A DNA stretch of 32,198 nt from Candidatus Kaiserbacteria bacterium (GTDB lineage: Bacteria > Patescibacteriota > Minisyncoccia > Phycocordibacterales > UBA918), in the NCBI GenBank assembly GCA_020428795.1, contig JAGQME010000008.1:1-32198 (forward strand), given 5' to 3'. Shown in pieces: positions 23,881-32,196 of the stretch. The position numbers and the translations under genes were made by a program. The notes under the pieces are model-generated. The model ran no database searches, had not been told where the DNA came from, and saw nothing but the letters and a program-made list of their open reading frames with translations. Each line of letters opens with the position of its first letter. Position 1 is the stretch's first letter.

Positions 23881-26800
23881 TTAGTTACCTCTTATTAACT
23901 TAAGTTTTTCTTGTAACACACTAATCTGTGCCAAGAGTTGTTGTATCTGGGACAAAATCTGGTTATGACGATCGCTAGAGACAGTGGTCTCTGGTCGGGT
24001 AAAGTTTTCAGCTACCCAGCCTGAGACACCATCAGCAAATTCAACTTTGATCCAAGTGTGGCCACCTTTTTGAATTGGTGTATCGGTAGACTTGATACCT
24101 AAGGTACCGTTTGGAATAACTCGGACAAGATTACCATTAGGAGTAAGGCGAACATTAAGATTATCGGTAGTTCGGATACGATTATGTGAACTAGTGTTCA
24201 CAGAAGTGTTGTTGGTTGTCGTATTTGATTTTGAACGATCAGAACCTCCACCACCACTACGACTACGTGCTTCAGCCTTGGCCTCTGCCTGTGCTTTTGA
24301 GGTAAGTTCTGGAGTATCGTCTGATTTATGAGTAAAGGTGATAGTAGTTGGATCTGAGTAAACGCCACCAGAAACAGTGTAAAGAGTGTATGTGTATTTT
24401 TTATTATCTTTAGCTGTCTCGTCAGTATAGGTGGTAACATCAGAGTCCAAGGTAGCTAGTGGTTTATCACTAGTCTTGGCGGTCGCATTACCGTTGCGAC
24501 GAATAACAACTATTTCGTCCACATTATCATCAGTCAGAGCATCCCACTCCAGAATAATCGAACCAGAACGGGCGGTTAGATTACTCACCTTCTGTGGTTT
24601 ACCAATAGTACGGAAGGAATCAACGCTGGTGGTGTCACTATTACCAGCCACATCGGTGGCGGTGAGTGCAAAGTAATACGTAGTCTTATTGGAGAGTCCC
24701 GTTAAGGTGAAGGTGTGAGTGGTAGTGAGGTCGGTGTTGGCAACACTATTGTTTAAGTTATTGCGGTTAGTACCGAAACGTAGAACTGAAGTAGCTGGTT
24801 CGTCGGTCTCAAAGGTGATGACCTGAGTAATTGGGTCGTTGCTAGTTGTTACATTATCGATGAAGGTAATCTCTGGTGCTGTTGTATCAACTGGTGGTGT
24901 AGTGACGTTAGAAACAGTGATAGTAATACTATCAGTATCAGTGTTGCCAGCACCATCAGTAGCCAACGCCGTAATAGTGTACACACCATTACTTAAGGTC
25001 GTAGTATCGAGACCGGTGTCATAAGGAGCGCTTGTGTCGGTACTAAGGGTGTTGCCATCAAGACTAAACCGCACTGAAGCCACTCCCGTGGTACTCTGAC
25101 CACTAGCACTTGGGTCATTAGCATCGGCAGTAATCGTAATTACTTCTTCAACTGTGGCGCCGTTACTTGGACTAGTAATAGTAACTGAAGGATCAGTAGT
25201 ATCTGGAGCAGTAAGCGTAGTGAAGGTCATATCCTGACTGGCCGCAGCGTTGCCAGAAGCGTCACGTGAACTAACTTGGAAGTGATAAGTGGTATCTGGA
25301 GCCAGGCCAGCAAGTGTTTCGCTGTGGCTGGTACTGACTGTACTTGTTTCACCGGTAGTATTGCCATAGGAATTAGTGGTACCGTACAAAACTTCACTGG
25401 TAGCTAGTTCATCTGTACTCCAACTTATAGTAGCACTACTCTGTCCAATGCCAGAGACTGTTATAGAACTCAAAGTCGGTGCAGTCACATCACCATTTGG
25501 GGTAGCGTCACAAGCATCACCCACCCCATCACCATCGGTATCTGTCTGATCCGGATTCACAGTATTTGGACAGTTGTCTGTAGAATCTGGAACATTGTCA
25601 CCATCGGTGTCTTGCGGCGGATAAGTACAAGAGCCATCGTCTTGAGTAGCGGACGGATTGTAATTTGAGGCGGCCGGATCGGTACAGCCGAGGACTGGTG
25701 TCGGAGTATTGTACAGTGTAAGGAATTGTTCAGCTACCCAACCATCGACACCACTATCGAAATCAACTGGAATCCAGATATACCCATCGGCGCTAGCCGG
25801 AGAGACATTAAGAACAGTACCGACTGCACCGGCTGGTTGCGTACCAAGGAGAGAACCGGAGAGTCCGTATGGATCACGAACGTTAAGTATGTCGGTAGTC
25901 TCCACTCTTGATCCTGCCGGAAAATTCGAAGTAGTACCACTACCCCCGTATTCGACAGCTCCGATATCGACGGCACTACCTTGTGGACGATTGGTGCCGT
26001 AATAATCTAGAGTTGGTGCCAGCGTGGCTGAACCAGCGTCTATAGCAGTTGAGTCACTTTGTAGACGGAAATTATGATTGGCGGCATCGATGAAGTGAGG
26101 ATCGGTTGTTAGGTTGTGGTCAACCACTGGATTCGGACCAACATAAGAAAGCGCAATATCCGGTGAACTAGCATTCGCATATGCGATATTGTTACGGATT
26201 GTGATATTTTCTGCTTCAGGATGGTAAATGATAATACCCTTGTGGCCATTGTTATACAGTGTGTTGTTTACAATCCGAACATCTTTAATGGTTCCAGTCA
26301 CATCAGGGTGATTGTATATTTCGATACCCTCAAGTTCCATACCAGTCACGATGTTGTTGTATATATCAATGTCACGAACATGTCCCCAACCTTCGGTCGA
26401 AATAGCAATACCACCCCGATTTGAATCATGTATGTAGTTATCGTGAATCTTTATATTTTGGACCACTGGTGCCTCATACTCACCATAACCATTGGCACCA
26501 CCACGACCACCATCAAGATAGATACCTGACCGGGCGACGTTAGTCAGTTCATTACCGACAATCTCACCGTTGTTGGCACCTTCTTTCACATCGATACCAA
26601 GACCGTTACCACCGATTGGTTCACCACCATTAATGACGAGATTGTTCTTAATGACGAAATCAACAACACCGTTACCGACGGTGATATCCTCGTTGTAGCC
26701 ACCATTAACTGCCATCTCAACTCGGTTACCTTCGACGAGCACGTTGCGAAGTCCTTCATAGTTGTAGACCGTTGGATCATCACCCCAAGCCACACCCCAG

Positions 26801-29184
26801 ATAGCGATACCTGATGAGTAGGTGTCGTAGGTGTGATTGTTAGTGACTACGATACCTTCGGCCGGACCAATAAAGCTAATACCACGACCGTGATCATAAC
26901 CGCCGGCTGGTACATTCTGAACTTTAAAGCCATTGATGGTAATGTAGCTCTTCTGCTCCACGAAGAACCCAGCGCCGTTTATGACAACTAGTCGTTCCTG
27001 ACCAGGGTAGGCACTGTAGGTAATTGGATTACCGGCCGTACCAGAACGAGCTGGTTGCACACTTCCGGTGTAGGTACCCTGCTTCACATACACAGTGTCA
27101 CCGGCGGTCAAAGTGGCGGCTGCCTTATGGATGGTCTTCCATGGTGAAGCTTCGGTTCCCGGATTACTATCGCTGGCACTCACATTATTAGTATCAACAT
27201 AATAAGTCGTACCACCGGTTGGAGTTGATTGCGTTGTCGCTTGGGCGCTAGCTGATTGACTGGAGGTGTTACCAGCGGCATCACGCGCTCGGACAGTGTA
27301 GCTATAGGTTGTATTTGCGGTCAGATTACTATTGGTGAATGAAGTACCAAGCGTGGCTGCTACAAACGTACCATCACGGAATACATCGTATCCAGAGACA
27401 CCAACGTTGTCACTTGAAGCATTCCATGCGAGGTTGATCTGACTTGATGACACAGCTGTTGCGCTGAGGTTGGTTGGAGTTGATGGTGCAGTAGTGTCTC
27501 CTGAAGAACCAGTCCCAACACAACTACCTGTTCCCATATCAGTAAACGATCCACCGGCTGCCGACATAAATTCCCAAGCGTAAGTATCATCACCAAGTTC
27601 CAGTTTGAGTAAACCAAAGTCAGTAGAATTCCGTGCTTCACTGTTGTCCATCAAAGGTCCGAATGAATAGAGTTCAGAACCACCGGCTCCGACTACGAAG
27701 CTTCTTATTCCTTGGCTTGGCTCGGCATTACCATTTGCATCTTGTGGAGCAAACCGTTCATATAGATGATCGTGACCACTCAAATATAGAGTGACGCCGT
27801 TGTCATAGAGTACCTCAAATAGATTAAGAGCAGTTGCGCTTTGTCCATGAGTTCCGGAACTATATGCCGGAGCATGAGCATAAGCGAGGACACAACTACT
27901 GTTGTTATTGGCGAGATCATCGATAAGCCACTGCACCTGAGCAGATGAATTAGAAGTTGAAATATTGGTATTAAGAGAAATTAAATGCCAATCACCCAGA
28001 TCAAAACTGTAGTATTCAGCTGGGGCACGGGAACCAAAGTAATCAAAGTATCCTTCGGCATCTGGAAGGTGGTATTCATGATTGCCAGGCGTTGGGTAGG
28101 TTATATCTTTGAAACTTCCCCAAGATGGATCATAGTAGCTATTAAATTCTGAGAGTGTACCATCGGGATATGCACCATCACCAAGCATCAAAACAGCATC
28201 GGGATCGACAGCCTCAATCAAATTAGCGGTGAGTTGCTGGCTACCACCTGATTCACCGATATCACCACCGGCCATAACGGTCACAGTCGCACCTTGTGGA
28301 AGCGTGGTAGCGCTAGCACTTTGTGAATTATTCGACACGTTACCGGAAGCATCACGGGCCCGTACTGTATATGTATACCCAGTGTTTGATGACAACCCAG
28401 TATTGGAAAATGATGTACCAGTAACTGTACCCACTAGTGATCCGTTACGATATACGTCATAACCTGAAACACCAATGTTATCACTTGAAGCGTTCCAGGT
28501 TAGATTGATCTGACGAGAAGAAACGGCGGTCGCATTAAGATTGGTTGGTGTTGAAGGTGCGGTCGTATCGGACACTGTACTGTACTCAATATGCAACAGT
28601 GGAGCACCAGCTGAATCACCATCGTAAGCCTCAGCCACTCTTGTGCCCGAACCAGTAATCACAAACGCAATCGCATTACCACTTGACCAACCGGAACGAC
28701 TCACTACCTCTTGGATAACAGAAGAAAGGTTTGGTGTTCGTTGACCGGTCTGCGCTTGACCAACGGTAGTCCAAGCTGGTGGTACCCAATTGACCGATGC
28801 CGAAGTAAGGGTGCGGGCACTGATATTGCCGTTGCCAGCAAAGGTTGAAGCGTTATTAGTATCCTCTGCTTTTATAGTCAAAACGGTGTTTTCTGAAGAA
28901 GCTTCGTCTACCTTAAACTGAATGTAAGCATTCGTAACCGTAGAACCAGGTGGAATAGTGATATTTCGAAAACGTAGACCGACCTTTTGCTCGGCATCAT
29001 CAGTGACTAGTTCCAAATCTGAACTATCAAGATAGATGTCTCCAGCTAAAAACTCTTCCGCATCATCTGAGCTCGCTGAAATTCGTACATCAATACTAGC
29101 AGCTAGGGTTGTGTTGACCCCGATACAAGCTATGATTAGTACAACAAAAACCCTTTTGGCTATCCTCCCAAAAATTTGTGACAT
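23881..29184 (-). CDS. Giant mosaic secreted protein: metallophosphatase, beta-helix, FN3, TSP3, SH3 domains
   Basis: 1767 residues with a signal peptide (about 1-29, ending LAAS). Approximate order: DNRLRE/CBM96-like jelly roll (30-205); FN3 (210-300); calcineurin-type metallophosphatase of the purple-acid-phosphatase kind (303-560) with GDIGES, GDGAYPDG, GNHEYHL, YAHAPAYS and GHDHLYER metal ligands all intact; FN3 (570-660); pectate-lyase-like right-handed beta-helix (665-1085, opening YYVDTNN...GTEASPWKTI); SH3-like (1100-1165); thrombospondin type 3 calcium repeats (1175-1235, DTDGDNVPDSTDNCP); FN3 and Ig-like domains (1240-1610); a Ser/Asn/Lys-rich linker; a second SH3-like domain (1660-1720); and a C-terminal coiled coil (ILSQIQQLLAQISVLQEKL). 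The last element is common on Parcubacterial secreted proteins (from memory). It probably acts at the cell surface on phosphate esters and/or polysaccharides. No LPXTG or other sorting signal is seen. Confidence 0.88.
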   Translation of the reverse strand: MSQIFGRIAKRVFVVLIIACIGVNTTLAASIDVRISASSDDAEEFLAGDIYLDSSDLELVTDDAEQKVGLRFRNITIPPGSTVTNAYIQFKVDEASSENTVLTIKAEDTNNASTFAGNGNISARTLTSASVNWVPPAWTTVGQAQTGQRTPNLSSVIQEVVSRSGWSSGNAIAFVITGSGTRVAEAYDGDSAGAPLLHIEYSTVSDTTAPSTPTNLNATAVSSRQINLTWNASSDNIGVSGYDVYRNGSLVGTVTGTSFSNTGLSSNTGYTYTVRARDASGNVSNNSQSASATTLPQGATVTVMAGGDIGESGGSQQLTANLIEAVDPDAVLMLGDGAYPDGTLSEFNSYYDPSWGSFKDITYPTPGNHEYHLPDAEGYFDYFGSRAPAEYYSFDLGDWHLISLNTNISTSNSSAQVQWLIDDLANNNSSCVLAYAHAPAYSSGTHGQSATALNLFEVLYDNGVTLYLSGHDHLYERFAPQDANGNAEPSQGIRSFVVGAGGSELYSFGPLMDNSEARNSTDFGLLKLELGDDTYAWEFMSAAGGSFTDMGTGSCVGTGSSGDTTAPSTPTNLSATAVSSSQINLAWNASSDNVGVSGYDVFRDGTFVAATLGTSFTNSNLTANTTYSYTVRARDAAGNTSSQSASAQATTQSTPTGGTTYYVDTNNVSASDSNPGTEASPWKTIHKAAATLTAGDTVYVKQGTYTGSVQPARSGTAGNPITYSAYPGQERLVVINGAGFFVEQKSYITINGFKVQNVPAGGYDHGRGISFIGPAEGIVVTNNHTYDTYSSGIAIWGVAWGDDPTVYNYEGLRNVLVEGNRVEMAVNGGYNEDITVGNGVVDFVIKNNLVINGGEPIGGNGLGIDVKEGANNGEIVGNELTNVARSGIYLDGGRGGANGYGEYEAPVVQNIKIHDNYIHDSNRGGIAISTEGWGHVRDIDIYNNIVTGMELEGIEIYNHPDVTGTIKDVRIVNNTLYNNGHKGIIIYHPEAENITIRNNIAYANASSPDIALSYVGPNPVVDHNLTTDPHFIDAANHNFRLQSDSTAIDAGSATLAPTLDYYGTNRPQGSAVDIGAVEYGGSGTTSNFPAGSRVETTDILNVRDPYGLSGSLLGTQPAGAVGTVLNVSPASADGYIWIPVDFDSGVDGWVAEQFLTLYNTPTPVLGCTDPAASNYNPSATQDDGSCTYPPQDTDGDNVPDSTDNCPNTVNPDQTDTDGDGVGDACDATPNGDVTAPTLSSITVSGIGQSSATISWSTDELATSEVLYGTTNSYGNTTGETSTVSTSHSETLAGLAPDTTYHFQVSSRDASGNAAASQDMTFTTLTAPDTTDPSVTITSPSNGATVEEVITITADANDPSASGQSTTGVASVRFSLDGNTLSTDTSAPYDTGLDTTTLSNGVYTITALATDGAGNTDTDSITITVSNVTTPPVDTTAPEITFIDNVTTSNDPITQVITFETDEPATSVLRFGTNRNNLNNSVANTDLTTTHTFTLTGLSNKTTYYFALTATDVAGNSDTTSVDSFRTIGKPQKVSNLTARSGSIILEWDALTDDNVDEIVVIRRNGNATAKTSDKPLATLDSDVTTYTDETAKDNKKYTYTLYTVSGGVYSDPTTITFTHKSDDTPELTSKAQAEAKAEARSRSGGGGSDRSKSNTTTNNTSVNTSSHNRIRTTDNLNVRLTPNGNLVRVIPNGTLGIKSTDTPIQKGGHTWIKVEFADGVSGWVAENFTRPETTVSSDRHNQILSQIQQLLAQISVLQEKLKLIRGN

Positions 29185-29362
29185 ACTTATTTATCTCTTA
29201 ATTTAATTGTATTCAACTAATAAATACTTCTAATATATACACTTCTTAACACATAAATCGGCCAAATAGAGACAATTATCAACACCCAACACTAAAAACA
29301 ACAACCAAACCATCCTGTATTGACACAAGACTGTAGAAAGTCAAGTCTGGTTTAAATTAAAT
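29185..29362. other. Intergenic region upstream of the giant gene
   Basis: 178 AT-rich bases. A minus-strand TACAAT lies about 27 nt before the giant gene's ATG, with AAGAGA about 9 nt before it as a possible ribosome-binding site; this gene is therefore not of the leaderless type. No hairpin terminator was seen for the SRPBCC gene. Confidence 0.4.
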
Positions 29363-29878
29363 CTAATTCAAATCTAAACAAACAAACCCTTCAAGCTTAT
29401 CGAGTGTCTGATCGTAACCAGTCTCCATACCCATTTCAAGAACTTGTTTTAAAGCTTCCTCTGTCTCGTATTCTGTGGTGACCATAAGTGTGGTTGAACC
29501 GTCTTCGTTTTCTTGCAGTACCAGTTTTGAGTGAGAAACTGGCATAGATTCATTTACGTTGCCATCCTCGTCAGTAAAATAATCAGTGTACTCAAACGAA
29601 TTTTCGGGATTGATATTTGAATAAACAGCTTTGCCGGCAGATGTCATACCAAACCATTCACCTTGGTTTTTATCAACACACTTCATAATATAACGCCACT
29701 CACCACCATCTTTAAAATCTAAATAAGGTACTTCAGTTTCCCAACCGGCTGGGCCAAACCAGGCAGCAATCGCTTCGGCGGTCGTGTACGCCTCCCAAAG
29801 CCTAGACTTTGCAGTACCGAAAATACGTTTGATACTAAGTGTTTTCTTATCATCGTGAATTGTAAATATTGTTTTCAT
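29363..29878 (-). CDS. SRPBCC/AHSA1 domain protein
   Basis: 171 residues. START-like (SRPBCC) fold of the AHSA1 type: IKRIFGTAKSRLWEAYTTAEAIAAWFGPAGWETEVPYLDFKDGGEWRYIM is the classic opening, and the chain ends with the long helix MGMETGYDQTLDKLEGF. Small hydrophobic-ligand binding is typical of the fold; the ligand is unknown. It starts 9 nt after the ArsR-type gene, the usual pairing for this family. TAAAAT (29885-29890) lies 6 nt before the ATG, overlapping the stop codon of the regulator. Confidence 0.88.
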   Translation of the reverse strand: MKTIFTIHDDKKTLSIKRIFGTAKSRLWEAYTTAEAIAAWFGPAGWETEVPYLDFKDGGEWRYIMKCVDKNQGEWFGMTSAGKAVYSNINPENSFEYTDYFTDEDGNVNESMPVSHSKLVLQENEDGSTTLMVTTEYETEEALKQVLEMGMETGYDQTLDKLEGFVCLDLN

Positions 29879-29887
29879 GGTGTGATT

Positions 29888-30208
29888 TTATTTTTTTAAT
29901 AAAGCTTCTAAATTATCAAACCGATCACCCCACATCTTGGCGTATCGTTCAATATATTCCTCAGCGATCTGTAGTGTACTTGGTACAACGATCACTATCT
30001 GTTCTTTACCCTGTCTCTTTTTAACTATTAATTGTGCTCGCTCCAAGACCGACACATGCTTGGCAACGGCAGCAAATGACATTTTGTACGGCTCGGCAAG
30101 CTCACTAATTGATAGGGGTGTCTTAACAACCCGACTCATGATATCCCGCCTAGTCTGGTCAGCTAGGGCCCTAAAGATATTATCTAGAGCAATACTTGAT
30201 TCAACCAT
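29888..30208 (-). CDS. ArsR-family winged-helix regulator
   Basis: 106 residues from the ATG at 30208. LDNIFRALADQTRRDIMSRV is the ArsR signature, followed by the recognition region ISELAEPYKMSFAAVAKHVSVLERAQLI. No metal-binding cysteines are present, so it is of the kind paired with SRPBCC proteins rather than a metal sensor. Longer starts (ATG 30232, TTG 30238) exist, but homology begins just after 30208. The start codon lies inside a 7-bp inverted repeat (30199-30205/30212-30218), so autorepression is likely. Confidence 0.88.
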   Translation of the reverse strand: MVESSIALDNIFRALADQTRRDIMSRVVKTPLSISELAEPYKMSFAAVAKHVSVLERAQLIVKKRQGKEQIVIVVPSTLQIAEEYIERYAKMWGDRFDNLEALLKK

Positions 30209-30218
30209 ATAGTTGAAT
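30199..30218. promoter_or_regulatory. Operator-like palindrome over the ArsR start codon
   Basis: ATTCAAC and GTTGAAT flank CATATA as a perfect 7-bp inverted repeat. The spacer holds the ArsR start codon (minus strand), and the right arm overlaps the ATG of the divergent ORF at 30217. The size fits a winged-helix dimer site. Confidence 0.5.
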
Positions 30219-30528
30219 GATATTACTATCATTACCAAAAGTCAAATTTAAGGTGTTAAATATAAAACTTTTATTTAAAACGAATTCTAGTTGGCTAGAG
30301 ACACTTAAAGTTAATCAAGCAGTTACAAAGTTTGTAGACAAAGTTGATTTGAGAGAAAATACGGTGCTGAAGAAAATGAAAGCTGAGGTGTCGAGGTTCA
30401 AGAAATTCCAACTGGCTCTACTGGGTGAGAGTACCAATATTGATGTGACTGACAAAGACGTTAAGAACTACGAAAAATTTATTCTCAAAGAGGGGAAACC
30501 GTCTCGAGTTAGAACCGTGGTCGATTAA
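30217..30528 (+). CDS. Hypothetical small basic protein, divergent from the ArsR gene
   Basis: 103 residues. The second half (KKMKAEVSRFKKFQLALLGESTNIDVTDKDVKNYEKFILKEGKPSRVRTVVD) has the look of real coding sequence: charged, helical, no low complexity. The first 30 residues are less convincing, and the true start may be downstream, near 30337 (ATG at residue about 54 gives a 50-residue protein). I do not recognise the family. It could be the tail of a larger degraded gene. Confidence 0.4.
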   Translation: MILLSLPKVKFKVLNIKLLFKTNSSWLETLKVNQAVTKFVDKVDLRENTVLKKMKAEVSRFKKFQLALLGESTNIDVTDKDVKNYEKFILKEGKPSRVRTVVD

Positions 30529-30590
30529 GACCTATTTAACCGATTTAGTTAGTTTCAGATTCGGATTTGATAGTATCTCGTGCACTTAGA

Positions 30591-30989
30591 TTATTGGGAT
30601 AAATCTAATGAATCAATAACGCCAACTAACCAGTTTCCAGAGAGTTTATCTTGTATCTCAATAATTTGTTCTCTTGTGAACCATTTGAGATTAAGAATTT
30701 CTTCCGCTGAGTAAGCCAATTCTCCACCAATGATTTTACCAAGGTAAACGTGAGTTTCTTTTGTTCCAGGAAAAGGATTATTTATTATGGTCAGTTTCTT
30801 TACTATTTCAATATCAAACCCAGTCTCTTCCTTTACTTCTCTCATTGCAGCAGCTTCCAAATCTTCACCATCCTCGACTTTTCCTTGTTGCCAATTCCAA
30901 AGACCATAGATAATTTTCGTTGCCTCCTGCCCGAGTAAAAACTTTCCATCTTTTTCTATCAAAACTGCAACTCTGATATCAGTATTCAT
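30591..30989 (-). CDS. Nudix hydrolase
   Basis: 132 residues. The Nudix box is complete: GKVEDGEDLEAAAMREVKEETGF (about 36-58), matching G-x5-E-x7-REVxEExGF, which binds the divalent metal and the diphosphate. The family cleaves nucleoside diphosphates linked to other groups; the WNWQQGKVEDGED opening is compatible with a MutT or NUDT-like house-cleaning role, but the substrate is not predictable. TATACT (30996-31001) is exactly 6 nt before the ATG. It lies downstream of the tRNA-Ser fragment region, on the same strand. Confidence 0.93.
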   Translation of the reverse strand: MNTDIRVAVLIEKDGKFLLGQEATKIIYGLWNWQQGKVEDGEDLEAAAMREVKEETGFDIEIVKKLTIINNPFPGTKETHVYLGKIIGGELAYSAEEILNLKWFTREQIIEIQDKLSGNWLVGVIDSLDLSQ

Positions 30990-31038
30990 TCCTAAAGTAT
31001 ATCAAAGTAAGTTATGTGTCTCGTGCTAGCTCTAAACG

Positions 31039-31234
31039 GCGGAGAGTAAGGGATTCGGTCACAAGTCCAAATCGAAGATTTGGCTCGCGACCCCGCCTCG
31101 ACTCTCTCTTTCTCCGCTTCGCTTCGAAATTCACATGAGTCTCCGGCTTTCGAATCCCTTACTCTCTCGCTCGCACAAACAAAAACAATGCTACTCGCAT
31201 TGTTTTTGGTGCTCGCGGAGAGTAAGGGATTCGA
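31039..31234 (-). repeat. tRNA-Ser tail-repeat region (direct and inverted copies of the 3' end)
   Basis: The 3' end of tRNA-Ser (31215-31233) recurs exactly at 31039-31057 (19 nt, same orientation, offset 176). An inverted copy of 16 bases lies at 31151-31166. Immediately after the tRNA a 12-bp hairpin (31180-31191/31197-31208), followed on the minus strand by TTTTTGTTTG, looks like an intrinsic terminator. The spacer has GAAGCGAAGCGG (minus strand, 31114-31125) and a 7-bp hairpin around 31070-31083. No gene is seen. Confidence 0.85.
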
Positions 31235-31302
31235 ACCCTTGAAGGCTTTTACACCTTACCTCGTTAGCAGTGAGGCGCTTTCGACCACTCAGCCAACTCT
31301 CC
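31216..31302 (-). tRNA. tRNA-Ser (anticodon GCT)
   Basis: 87-nt class II tRNA on the minus strand. Acceptor GGAGAGT/ACTCTCC, anticodon loop CTGCTAA with anticodon GCT and an A31/C39 mismatch in the stem, a long variable arm (AAGGTGTAAAAGCCTT), T-stem AAGGG/CCCTT with loop TTCGAAT, discriminator G. CCA is not encoded (CGA follows). Confidence 0.93.
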
Positions 31303-31563
31303 ATATTCACTCCGAGCTGGCTGAGTGCTCTCAAGGTTCGTCCACCTCGCAAGCTCGGATTCAAAGTGCCCCCAGCACTTTTCATCCACTCAGCCAACTC
31401 TCCAGTTTTGCTCTATTGTTATAACGTTTATAGTTCAATAAGCGTTAGGTTTCGTTTCCTCCTTTGGTCTGTTCGTACCTCACAACGACCAATCTGCTCA
31501 CTTTGTTCGCAGACCAGATGAAAAGCAAATAAATTTGCTTTTCATCCACTCAGCCAACTCTCC
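31286..31563 (-). repeat. tRNA-Ser 5'-end copies upstream of the gene
   Basis: The first 18 bases of tRNA-Ser (31285-31302) recur at 31386-31403 and 31546-31563. The two extra copies share 26 identical bases (31378-31403 and 31538-31563, offset 160). Each is followed in tRNA orientation by a hairpin: 13 bp for the outer copy, AAAGTGC/GCACTTT for the inner one. An inverted copy with one mismatch lies at 31314-31327. The bases between hold no convincing gene. Confidence 0.8.
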
Positions 31564-31633
31564 TTAAGTACATTATTTAACATAATTTATAAAATAATGT
31601 GTCGGTAGAATAACATATTAGACATAGATTCAA

Positions 31634-31660
31634 CAACACCGACCGTAATGGTCGGTGTTG
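31634..31660. terminator. Hairpin downstream of the 31699-31941 gene
   Basis: An 11-bp perfect stem (31634-31644/31650-31660) with a 5-nt loop lies 39 nt beyond the stop of the minus-strand gene. The T-run is poor (TTGTTGAATC), so terminator function is likely but not certain. Confidence 0.6.
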
Positions 31661-31698
31661 TCAGATCATGTGACTATTTAAACTATTTTAGAAATAGC

Positions 31699-31941
31699 TT
31701 ATGAAATGACAAACTCGTATAGATCTCCAAATGTACGGTCAGGATCATCAAACCATTCATGAGTGACATCTTTACCGTATTGATAGTATAGAAAATGCTT
31801 TAGCCTCTCTATTACAAATACGTGTACAACTAATAATTCGCTTAATTTTGTCAGAGAGGTAGACCCTAATATGATTTTCTGACAATCTGCTCCGGCGAAC
31901 ACCATCATAGTCGTCTTGAAGCTATCAAAAGAGATATTCAT
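31699..31941 (-). CDS. Hypothetical 80-residue protein
   Basis: 80 residues from the ATG at 31941, chosen because GGGAGGT stands 4 nt before it, one of the few strong Shine-Dalgarno sites in the window; the longer TTG start (32010) lacks this. The sequence is mixed and ends acidic/aromatic (HEWFDDPDRTFGDLYEFVIS). No membrane segment or known motif is recognised. It follows the partial gene at the window edge on the same strand, so the two are probably co-transcribed. Confidence 0.55.
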   Translation of the reverse strand: MNISFDSFKTTMMVFAGADCQKIILGSTSLTKLSELLVVHVFVIERLKHFLYYQYGKDVTHEWFDDPDRTFGDLYEFVIS

Positions 31942-32010
31942 CACTACCTCCCATGTCTTCACATAGCCTTCATAAAGTTTAACAAAACCGAATGAGAAAA
32001 CTAGAGACAA

Positions 32011-32196
32011 TTAATTATAATCGAGTGATTCTATTAGTGCCCCCTTGCTCTCCAAATCCGTACGGACAATGTTGTATAGACCGGCTTCGTTTCTAAAAAC
32101 CGTCACTGAACCGGGTGAAGTTGCTATATCATTTTCAAGCGCCCACAGTTCATATTTCTTATCAATTTCCTCATCTCTAGTCTCAAGAGACTCCTG
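32011..32196 (-). CDS. C-terminal part of an unrecognised protein, cut by the window edge
   Basis: Open frame from the right edge to a TAA at 32011-32013, 61 codons seen. The visible sequence includes EEIDKKYELWALENDI and VFRNEAGLYNIVRTDL and is charged like a normal soluble protein. The 5' part is outside the window, so no function is proposed. A TATAAT on the same strand overlaps its last codons and might serve the next gene. Confidence 0.6.
   Translation of the reverse strand, partial: QESLETRDEEIDKKYELWALENDIATSPGSVTVFRNEAGLYNIVRTDLESKGALIESLDYN

Noticed and set aside
24092-28462. Several plus- and minus-strand open frames within the giant gene
   Set aside because: They are shadow frames caused by the repetitive Ser/Thr-rich coding sequence of the 1767-residue protein.
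31080-31521. Open frames around tRNA-Ser on both strands
   Set aside because: They cover the tRNA and its repeated fragments.
31285-31563. CRISPR array, because of three spaced repeats
   Set aside because: The repeats are tRNA-Ser 5' ends with unequal spacing (101 and 160 nt), and no cas gene is near.
31216-31563. Tandem array of decayed tRNA-Ser genes as the only explanation of the fragments
   Set aside because: The extra 5' copies are not followed by anticodon or T-arm remnants, and hairpins start directly after them. It is kept as an alternative only.
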